Below are positions 35,311-46,544 of a DNA stretch of 64,000 bases, one piece after another. The notes under the pieces were generated by a model, which was given only the letters and a program-made list of their open reading frames with translations, searched no databases and was not told the origin of the DNA. Position 1 is the first letter of the stretch, and every line of letters starts with the position of its first letter. The DNA is from Flammulina velutipes (Eukaryota > Basidiomycota > Agaricomycetes > Agaricales > Physalacriaceae), in assembly GCA_011800155.1 (NCBI GenBank), contig CM022369.1:1922001-1986000 (forward strand). The letters run 5' to 3'. The position numbers were made by a program, and so were the translations under genes.

Positions 35311-37060
35311 TCACAGAAGGAATGCGAGAACAGCGATAACGGTGGCGAAACCGGCGGCACCGACACGGACGGAAAGAGCTGCGTCTGCGTCTGTAGTAGT
35401 GCCCGTGGTTGCCGATTCAGAGGTACCATTGAGCTGCTTGGCAAGGTTGACGAAGGCACTGTAGTTGCGCTGGGACTCTTCGTTGGAATTGATGGCGCTA
35501 AGATGATTGAGTCAATGTTGCCAACGTAGTGGAGCCAGGGTGACTTACAATACCATGCCGGCACCACAGTGGCTGGCGGGGGTCTTCTGCTTGCACTGTA
35601 CAATGTCCTTTTAAAACTACGGTCACAGAACAGTGCTGATAACTCACGTATGCCCAAATGGGTGCAGTGTCGTTAATCGTCAAGTTCCAGGTAGGGAAGC
35701 CTTCGGTAAGGCTGGCATCGACTGGGAAGCTGCACAATAGGTTAGACGACTGATATTTCGATACAGGAAGTGAAAACTCACAAGCCAGAGTCGAAACCCT
35801 CAGTTTCACCGGTGAGCTTGCGGCAAGGATCACTGAACAAAGCATCAGCACTCAGGGGAGACGTAATCACTACATGGACTTACACAAATGAAGATTGGGT
35901 AACAGTGTGGTTCTTAGCATGGCTGTTCAAAGGTATCGAATCAGCAAAGATCTCATCAATCACAATGATGGACGTACAACTCAAACACGACGGTATCGCG
36001 CGGTTGGGCGTTGATACGAGGGGGGTCGAAGACGAGTCCATCAGCGCCAACCTTCACTAGGATAATGTTGCCCTCTGCAGATGCTGGTGTAGGAGCAGGA
36101 GAGCCAGCATACGAGGAATAGGTAGTCGTCCAGATCGATGTATGATCCAAAGTGACGGTTTCGGTGACAACCTGGAGTAGGAGAAGATCAGTATATCGGC
36201 AGGGCTCATCGACAACAGAACACACAGATGGTGCAGGCTCGGCCGGGACAGTAACACCACCATAGGCAGCGGTCCAGGTGGTGGCGGGAGTTTCATGTGT
36301 GGCAGTAGCGTAGGGGTCTGCTACTGACGAGGACGCGGCGGCGGCAGCTGCGAAACTCTCTCCAGCGGCGAGAGCAGACGCCTTGAAGTTTGTGAACGAG
36401 TTTGGTGCGTCGTCAGCGCCACAGTTCACGGCAAATACCATACCCTTTCCACAGTGGCTGTTTGGTGTCTTGTTAGCTTGCTTGCAGTAGACCCAGATCG
36501 GGTCGGTCTAAGGAAAAGTTAGAAGAAGGTCACTCGAGCACCCTATAACACCTACGTTCTCAACGTGGATCGTGTAAGTCGGTAGAGCTTCGACCGAAGT
36601 GTTGGCAGCGACTGGGATACTAAACAAATCGTTGGTTAGACCAGGGAGAAAATGTAATAGACGAATGCGTACAAGCCACTGTCGAAGCCTCCCTCCTTCA
36701 AACCACACGGGTCGCTGATATAGAATGAGTACAAGTTATCCGTCGGAGAGCTAACACGATACACACGCAAAAGAGGACTGCGTCACAGTATGGTTCTGGT
36801 ATCGTGTAAGGATATTGGATGAGTGGACTTCTGGTGGCGCTTACCTTTGGGTTGAAATGAAAGACAACTTGGTCACCAACTTCAGCGAACTAAACAAATC
36901 AGTTAGTGGGACGTCAGTCAAATCAGTGGGATTCGCGCACGATGGCTTCCGGTACATAAACCAATGCTCCGCCCTCGCCGCCAACCTGAATATCATGGAC
37001 AGCAGCGAAAGCAGAGGGTAAAAGGGCCAAGCCTAAGGAAAGTGCGGAAGTGACAAACAT
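35311..37060 (-). CDS. Secreted tandem-cupredoxin protein, likely GPI-anchored
   Basis: This is an extracellular Ser/Thr/Ala-rich protein with two cupredoxin-like domains, a common basidiomycete secretome type. A signal peptide, MFVTSALSLGLALLPSAFA, starts at 37060. Domain 1 includes FAEVGDQVVFHFNPK, NHTVTQSSFASPCG, FDSGLY and CKQANKTPNSHCGKGMVFAV. A Thr/Ser/Ala linker (about 36180-36400) leads to domain 2: ILVKVGADGLVFDPPRI, PRDTVVFEF, NHTVTQSSFVDPC, EGFDSGFPVDASL, and APIWAYCKQ then SHCGAGMVFAIN. The His of NHT, the Cys and the SHCGxGMVFA stretch are the likely copper-site region in both copies. The C-terminus ends VGAAGFATVIAVLAFLL, a GPI-type tail. Six to eight introns interrupt both domains at similar places, consistent with internal duplication. 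The function is unproven. Confidence 0.83.
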
Positions 37061-38860
37061 CGCTAGCGATTGTTAAGGGAGTTGGACAAGCAAAAAAAGA
37101 AAGACAAAAAACAAAGGAAAGGAGGGAAAGGATGGATGAGAAGAGAAAGATATGGTAGGAATTTATACTGGACCTGAGAACGCGGGGCTTTTCTATTGTT
37201 GGGACCAAGGGATCCGAAGTTACGGTTCTGCCATGCGATTGGTCAATAAGTACCTCACACCCTCCTCATACTGAACAAAAGCCTGACAGTTTTGACGTGA
37301 TGACCAGAGACCATCCATATACTTTGATGTTCGTAGTAACACGGCATGAACAAGGATCGCCTGTCTATTCTTCCTAGGTGGCCTATAGCATTCAGTGTTC
37401 GGCTGGCAAGACCTGGGCAAGACATGCCTCATATTCGAAAGGGTCCAAAAAGGCATGTGCGTATACCAATTACGGCAGGGCCAATGTCATGCTTCCGGTT
37501 TCCATGAGGGCTTGACTTGTGCCTACACAAGAGATGCCAAGCTTGAGGATGAGTTAAAGATACGGTCGCTACTACTGAATTATGTAGAACTTCATCAACG
37601 TGTAGAAGTTGTTGGTGAGCCAATGTTGGGCGCATCATTCAGGGGCCGAGCTTGGGCGTTGAGTGCACATGTCAACGGTCCGAGATCACCCGCCAATCAA
37701 ATCGCTTCTTGTGGCGCACGCAAATCAACCATCAACCAGGGTAACGATACTAACGAACGTCCTTATTGTTACATAAGTAGAGTATGTTTGTACTTAGCTG
37801 GAGCCTGGTATCGATACCTGATCGATACAGAAGTTTGGTCGAAACGTCAGTGATCTGCACTACGTATCCTCCGCATTATGGCGGATCCTTCGCACAGGCA
37901 TGTTCCTCCTAGTATCTCATACGCTTGGTCAAGTTAGCAGTATCGAATTTTGTATCTGATCGAATTAGCACTCAAAGCCAGCCCCAACATTGTAAGCTTA
38001 GCTCTCTTCTGTTGTATCTGTGGCTCCGATGGGTCAAATAGTATTATATTTCGGTCGGAACCGTTTCGATACCAGCTGCAAATACACTCTAGACTCTAGT
38101 ACCAGGGCTATTGAATTTATGATGGGATAAGATTCCTTCAACTTTTGACCTCAATGATCCAAAGCCGTTTCCCCCTGAAAGTTTCTAACGCTAGCAACGT
38201 TTCACATGGCGACAACGCCTTGATGGGCTTTCAACGAGCTTGACAAGGCTTGACATAGCAAAACTTGCCAAACTACAATAAGAATAACAAGTGAAATTGC
38301 TAATCTCCCGAAGGCTGACTCTATCGCTTGAGGATTCAGACTTGATTTCGCAAACTGCAACGACACGATGTGGCTGTGCTGTATTACGAGGGAACTGTGG
38401 CGTCTTCGTGTTTGAGTCGCCCACTAAATGCTTGATGATTCACGCCACATACATGAGTTGAAATGAATTCATCGACAATATTAATTGCACCTGTTGAAAA
38501 TGTATCGTCTAATGTGACTCCTGATTCCTGAATCTGTTTTTAAAGTTGCTTTCAGGTCAAAAGTGTTGTATAGTTACAGTAATGATTGCGTGTATTCAAT
38601 GCTTTTTCTCTGTAGGACCGGTTGTCTCATGTAATGGATTGTACAGCACATACAGTACGATAATCGTACATCTAGCCAACGGCATACATGCGTATGCGAT
38701 ATTACCTGTATGTAGCAAAGTTCAAAGAATATCTACTAAGTATGTGCATTGTGTTAGTGTCAACTCGCACTACAGGTACGAACTAGCGTTCTCCGAGACG
38801 CGTACATGTTCTCGAAACACGTGGCCGTAAAGTTCCATCAAATATTATCGTGAGCCGGCC

Positions 38861-38965
38861 ATTCTCTGATTAGTGTTGCCGCGATGTCGAGCACGCTCAG
38901 CTCAGAGCTCAGCTCAGCTCAGGGACTTTCCTAATAAGGGTTTGAGCTGAGCGAGCCATCGAGGC
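38861..38965 (-). repeat. Left arm of AGCTC-rich inverted repeat
   Basis: Read on the minus strand, this arm contains CTCGATGGCTCG, then GCTCAGCTCAAACCCTTA, then a run of GAGCT/CTGAG pentamers, then CGCGGCAACACTA, in that order. The same blocks occur in the same order on the plus strand at 39445-39560, so the two arms are inverted copies separated by about 480 bp. Confidence 0.75.
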
Positions 38966-39444
38966 CTCATCACATCGTAAACCAAGGCAATCAGATTTAC
39001 AGTATCGCGTACGTTGAGCTTGTTTTCATATTTATTCTACCACAAGTAAATGAAGATGTATTTTGACTTGTCAAAGCTTCAACATGAGTGCAACGACCGT
39101 CGACAACGCGCTCCACTGGAACTACTCGGTAGACTCTGGAGTCTTAGTCTATTCCACAATCTATTAAGTACGACCTGAGAGTATACCATAGCTTGCATTC
39201 CCGCCTGTGACTTGTGAGCGGGACCGAACCATATATTATAGGACACATGCATACGACACCAGTTCAACTTAGGCTCAAAGTACTGCATTCTGTGGTCAAA
39301 TTGGCTGCTCAACGGTGCTGGTGATGAATGTCTTACTAGACGCTGTGCTACTTATGCGTGTACTGGGAAAGTTTGTTTCTTAACGTTGGAAAGACGTCGC
39401 ACAGATGGCGCACCGACGTAGCTTCCTTATTGGGAAGGTAGCTC

Positions 39445-39560
39445 GATGGCTCGTGATGGGCATCGCGCCTCAGCTCAGCTCAGCTCAAACCCTTAACCCG
39501 GTGCCGCTCGCTCAAGGCAAGCTCAGCTCAGCTCGCGGCAACACTATCTCTGATTCTCAT
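39445..39560 (+). repeat. Right arm of AGCTC-rich inverted repeat
   Basis: On the plus strand this arm has CTCGATGGCTCG (about 39443-39454), three CAGCT pentamers followed by CAAACCCTTA (about 39470-39494), a second pentamer run, and CGCGGCAACACTA (about 39534-39546). It is the inverted partner of 38861-38965. The pentamer core CAGCTCAGCTC is itself nearly palindromic, so each arm can also fold alone. Confidence 0.75.
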
Positions 39561-40309
39561 CGAAGACTCTCAACGAACTCTCAGTGGTTCGTGTCTAGTG
39601 TCACAGCCGTCACTGGAGAAGCGGGCTCATCCTTCAGTTCCGTCACTTCGCCGCTGAAGTTGAGTCCTAGCCTCAAGTAGGCCCATTTCCGTTTACGCAC
39701 TACTAGGTAAGTATTGTAACTGACCTGTATTCAACTTGACCGGTAACCTTCAATTACTAATATTGTTGACCTTAGGACACTACCGTTGGCTCCTACTAGG
39801 TATCGACCATCTCTCATTTCATTCCAGCGACCTGTTCACACAACAACCACTGTCTGGCAACGCGGACTTGAGCTGTAAACTTCGGTTACCGCTCGAATGC
39901 CTATCTAGCTGGAGGATATCCCTACTTTCTAATGCAATTATCAAGCCTCTACCAACACCTACGCATCGATTCATGGACTTAGACCCTGTATAAAGCGTTC
40001 CAGATTTTTTTTTGGTGGGTACCGCGTTTGCACAAATGATGATCTATGATTTATGGTAACGGCGAGATATGGCTTTCCCGATTCCATGCGGCCCCGGTCA
40101 TAGGCGTCTGTATCACCTAGTGGGGACACTGCCCGTATCTATAGCTTGATGTCTACGAGCAACGCATCAGGTCAGGGATGGAAACTGTGCTGGAGTACAT
40201 ATACCAGGTTTTACAGCCTTTGACTTAAACCTGTATCCAACGGATTCAGTTCTCCCCCTTCCTCCTTTGCGGTATCTTCACTACGGCTGGATCCTAGTGC
40301 TCATCCATC

Positions 40310-41912
<1,603 letters not shown>

Positions 41913-42029
41913 AACACTACTGGTCTGTCCTGTATAATGAAAGTTATGATACATGAGATTTTAGTACATGCGGCAATGAGATAGTATAAGTTATTATCAA
42001 GGATAAAACGGATAAAACGGATGAAAAAA

Positions 42030-43875
42030 TCAAAACTTGGGTGCCCAAAAACTAGGATTGACACTCTCGAAACCAAAATCACCAAAACGATTGTCTGACT
42101 CCATCTCAGTGCCATACATAGTTCGCTTTGAAGTTTCGCCATCGGATTCACCCATACCGGATAGTATAGTATTCCCTGGTGTCTCAGAGTCCGACACCAA
42201 GGCCGACTGGTCCAAGAACGGACCAAGTGCCTGTGAAGATTCGCCTGCCGATTCAGAAGAGTGTTCTTGCGACGACCTCCTCAAAGCTTGGAATATATCA
42301 GAACGTAGGGTTCCTCCCCCCAATGTTCGTGCACGATTGTTGTGTCCGCCGGGAGTGGGAGACTGAGGCGGTTCCGGGTAGGCAAACGGCATCGTGAATC
42401 CGGGGTTTGGTGTACGAGGAACGGGAACCGTGAAGGTAAAGTTGAACGGATGACCATTGCCAATTGGATTGGGTTGTCGGTCATCACGCTTTCTCGTCTG
42501 AGAGGGAGGCGTACCGTAGTAATCGGGTAGCCGATCTACGGGCGGGGGTGTATCAATACCGCCTTCGTGAAGCGTTGGGAGGGATTGGGGGTGATTGGGA
42601 GGTGTTTTAGGGAAACCAGTTTCCGTATCAATGATGGGGCCTAGACGGGGCCGTTTCCTCGTTGGTTCAGATATTTCCTGACTGGAGTTCATGTCATCGT
42701 CTCCACCTTCAACCATACTTGCATCACTACCAAATGAGTCTCGTTGGCGTTTACCAAGCAGACTGGGCATGCCGGATGTCTCAAGTTCAGGTGTCCTCCT
42801 CGTCGAGATGAGCTGTTGCCGTAGACCATTGAGTTCCGCAGTGAGAGACGATACCTCCCCTCTGAGGTCACCGAAGGATGCAAGTTCACCCTTGACACGC
42901 TCATAATCGGATTTTAGGAAATTGAATTGCTCCAAATCGGATTTGAGGCTTTGTAGTTGTCGTTGGATAGGTGCAAGCTATAGAAGACATATTAGTCGAC
43001 TGAGTTTGACCTTATAAGGCAGGCATACCGCTCTGGCGATTCGTTCATCTATAGACGTAGATGATGACCTGGAATCCGGAGGAGTTTCAGGCTTCGTCAG
43101 CCTAGACGGCCCAACACGAGGAGAGGAACCCTCGACATCGTCGTCTACTATATATGTGAGAATAATTCGAGGAGGAGGCAATCAGCTTACCTGGGGGTAT
43201 ATCCTCCATACTACTCTCGTGTTCTGCTTCCGGTTCCGGTTCTGCAGAATAGGTAAATCAACAATCGAGGACCGAGGAATGACGACATACCTTCCACTAT
43301 TGTGTCCTTCGCCTGAAGTGTCGTACTGCCTTTGCCTCGCTTTTTGGACAGACTTGTTGACTTTGTGACTGCCCGTGCACCTTTACCCCCTGCAGCAGTC
43401 GGCCGGCCCACACCTAGGCGAGTCTGAGTAACATACGACTTTGATGCTCTAGTCCGGGGCGGTGATGGCACATCTTCGCTGTTGGTATTTGAAGGTCCTG
43501 GACTTGGGCTTCCTCCCTCATCGTGTATTATCATCGAGCTCATTCTCGGAGCTACGACACGACTGGTCCGTCGAGTAGACACGGACCGCTGGATCGGTTG
43601 AGCGGTCCGGGCGTTGGGTTTTCTAATTGAAAAGGTGACGATGGATGAACAGAGAGCCAACGGGAAGGCGTACCTCGTTTCCAGGAGAAGGTCGATGAGC
43701 TCTTCTGACCTGAGATTCGCCCGCACGCCATAATCCTATAACGGTTACATTCATTACATTATTTTCATTGAATGAAATCAAAGTGGCGCACCTTGCAGAG
43801 TCGCTGCAAATCTACCCGTTTCATATTTTCTAGCTCTTTACGTCCAGGTACTCGTTGTCCGGCAGGCGGTGCCAT
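42030..43875 (-). CDS. SAP-like N-terminal nuclear protein with coiled coil, function unknown
   Basis: I do not recognise a named orthologue. The first two exons encode RKELENMKRVDLQRLCK and DYGVRANLRSEELIDLLLET, which together fit a SAP-type helix-linker-helix (about 35 residues) of the kind that binds DNA or chromatin. A basic Ser/Pro region follows with RTSRVVAPRMSSMI, KGARAVTKSTSLSKKRGKG and an acidic tail. After an intron there is a coiled-coil-like stretch (LAPIQRQLQSLKSDLEQFNF then LKSDYERVKGELASFGDL). The last exon is disordered and Pro/Ser-rich, with a basic nuclear-signal-like TRKRPRLGP. Five exons are inferred. Start 43875 gives MAPPAGQRVPGRKELEN and is the only plausible one. It is divergent from the cytochrome b2-type gene with about 180 bp between them. 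Confidence 0.65.
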
Positions 43876-44058
43876 GTCAAACGGTCAAGAATGACAATGT
43901 GTGAGTAAGTGGGTGCCACAGGTCAAGATGGTTCAACTTCAACACGGCCAAGCAACGCGGCATCACGCATCACGCCACGTGACAAATCCCCGGCCCGTTC
44001 CTCCCACTGCCAGAGCATTAGATCTTGACCTTCTAATGATCAACTGCCTCGCCCTATC

Positions 44059-46274
44059 ATGGCCCTCACATTACAGCAAGTCGCGCAGCACAACAACCGA
44101 CAGTGGGTCTCCTCCATCCCTCATCATATATATATATTCTCCTAACCTCTCGATAAGATCTTGCTGGGTTATCATTAAAGATAAAGTGTATGATGTTACA
44201 GACTTCTTGGCTGCGAGTGATGCGTCTCCGCTGGTTGACCCCACCTCTTACCTCGTTTTTAGGAGCATCCAGGAGGTGCGAGCATAATCTTAAAGTACGC
44301 TGGTCGCGATGCCACGTTCGCATACGAACCAATTCATCCTCCCGATGCGTTGAAGAAGAACTTGGATCCTTCCAAACACCTTGGAAGCCTTAATTCCAGT
44401 GCCGCAGAGCAAATGAGATTGGACAGAGATAACCGCATCAAAACGAAGGATGAACTTCGCGTCGAAGGAGCGAAACGAACCCGACCTCCTCTTAACAGAA
44501 TGCTAAGTATTGCAGACATCGAGGTTCGTCAGTTTCTACTATCACACACCAAATCACAATGCGTTAAATAGAATGTTGCCCACCGAATCTTGTCGCTCAA
44601 AGCTTTGGCGTACTACAGTTCGACTTCAGATGACGGGATCGGTACGTGGCGATTTATAGCCACTACATTTCTCGCATCAACACCACAATGTAGCTAACGA
44701 CGAGAACATGCGAGCATTCTCGAGGTTCTTTTTCAACGCTCGAGTGATGCGAGCTGTTGCGGACTGTGATCCATCGACCAAGATTTTAGGACACAAGTCC
44801 TCTATCCCAGTCTTTGTTTCGGGTGCAGCATTAGCCAAGCTAGGACACCCCCTCGGTGAGCGCCATACTGGCAATTCAAAAGATGCTAACTTCTTCAGGC
44901 GAGGCTAACATTACTCGTGGTGCTGATAAGGGATCTATAATCCAAATGGTCTCATCTAACGCATCATTGTCCTATGCAGAAGTTGCTGCCGCTGCCGCTC
45001 CATCCCAGACCCTCTTCTTTCAGCTCTACAAGTCATCCAACGATGCTACTGCTGAAAATCGCGTCAAGGAAGTTGAGGCGCTTGGATACAAAGCAATTTT
45101 TCTGACCGTAGACGCTCTTGTGGCGGGGAAGCGAGAAGCTGATATCAGGAGTCCCTGGGTATTGGACGCTATGGAAAATCATCCCACATACTATGTCGAA
45201 GGCGACTCGTCAGTACTTGTTGATCAAGGAGGAACAGCGGGTGCATTGATTAGTTCGGACGACCAAAACATGACATGGGAAAAGGTTCGGAAATCTACAT
45301 CTATGCTGTCAGACCATTGATTCCATATGTCGTAGACTATTCCTTGGCTTCGAAGGACTACCAAGCTTCCAATCGTGATTAAAGGTGGATAATTTTTGTG
45401 ACCATTCCCATTCAGTATTAATGCAGTGATTCTGCCTAGGCATTCAATGTGTTGAGGTTTGTCCGATATGACTGTCTATGTGCATCAACATTCACCATAT
45501 GTTGCGATAATAGGATGCTCTTCTGGCCGGAGAGGCTGGTTGTGACGGTATTCTTCTGTCAAACCACGGCGGTATGTTTTCATCACAACTATATCGGGTC
45601 TTTCACTTACTAGTGCTCCAGGACGCCAACTTGACTAGTAAGCTCAACACCGTTCTTTATAACGACTCGATCAACTGTAAACCTCTGTAGCGCCATGCCA
45701 CCGTTAGAAGTATTATATAGACTTCGACAGCGGCATCCCGAGGTTTTTAGTAAGATGGAAGGTCTGTTCCAGATTACCATGCGTCTCGAACTATAACTCA
45801 TAGTTGTGTAGTGTATATCGACGGTACGTTCGAAAAACTGCAATTAATCATAGATCCTGACATTGGAACGTAAGGTGGTGTTCGTAGGGGAACAGGTAAT
45901 GTGCAATCTCTTATCATAGTAAAATTACCATTAACCTTCCTTTCAGACGTAGTAAAAGCGCTGTGTCTCGGCGCCACGGCCGTAGGCATGGGCCGACCAT
46001 TCTTATATGCCCAAAGCGTGGGTCTAGATCAGCACATCTAATATCTTTCACAGGACTTACTATTGTGGCTAGGCATATGGAGAAGCTGGCGTCACAAAGG
46101 CCATTAGTATCCTGGAACATGAGATTGTCAAAGCAATGAAGTTCTTAGGAGCGACTAGGGTCGAAGAATTGGTTCCCAGCATGGTAAGTTTGGACGTGTG
46201 CGGATTCTATGTGGTTGAACATTTGTCAGGTCGAAAGAGTGGATTGGCAACCTATCATAAAATCAAGACTGTAG
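44059..46274 (+). CDS. Cytochrome b2-type FMN-dependent 2-hydroxyacid dehydrogenase
   Basis: This is a flavocytochrome b2-like enzyme (L-lactate dehydrogenase (cytochrome), CYB2 family) oxidising an L-2-hydroxyacid. The N-terminal cytochrome b5 domain has SCWVIIKDKVYDVTDFLA then EHPGGASIILKYAGRDATFA with the haem-ligand His. The FMN barrel has NVAHRILSLKALAYYS, FVSGAALAKLGHPLGEANIT, FFQLYKSSNDATAENRV, TIPWLRRTTKLPIVIKG, IQCVE, GCDGILLSNHGGRQLD with the catalytic-type His, and [20 protein letters not shown] followed by ATAVGMGRPFLYAQS. The end is VERVDWQPIIKSRL. About 14 exons are needed. All phases close except one, which needs a GC-AG intron between DFLA and EHPGG (about 44215-44260). There is no N-terminal presequence: MALTLQQVAQHNNRQ leads straight into the b5 domain, so it may be cytosolic. 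Confidence 0.85.
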
Positions 46275-46544
46275 CCTACATCATATATATGATAGGTACG
46301 AGTGAGTACCACGCAGAGCCTGTCATCGGTTCCACTCTACTAGTCACGATAGATCAAACAATCCAACTAATCTAACCAATGCCTGGTTTATGCCATCGTT
46401 TTAACATGTCATTATTACACGTGATCGTGACAATGGTTGAATTTTGATCAGGATTCAGCCAACGTTAAGAAAGTTGAACGCTTGCCTCAACACCACTAAC
46501 CACTTCTCAAATTTGCGCACAGAAATTCTTGACACTGCTCTACG

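Larger units (their letters stand above)
37061..40309. other. Gene-poor island of about 3.2 kb
   Basis: This is the largest gap in the window. No frame on either strand gives a recognisable product. Base composition is mixed and in-frame stops are frequent. It contains an inverted pair of AGCTC-rich repeats (38861-38965 and 39445-39560) and a degenerate inverted motif TGGTATCGA (near 37806 and 38070). The last 300 bp (40005-40309) must include the MAP-kinase promoter, with a T-run at about 40006-40014. It is likely the remains of a transposable element, but no coding relic could be identified. Confidence 0.6.

Noticed and set aside
37395..37853. A 152-codon plus-strand open frame in the gene-poor island
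   Set aside because: It has no domain, no hydrophobic segment pattern and no splice partners, and it looks like chance open sequence.
37795..38095. Possible inverted repeat built around TGGTATCGA
   Set aside because: Only nine to twelve bases match with mismatched flanks, which is too little to claim an element.
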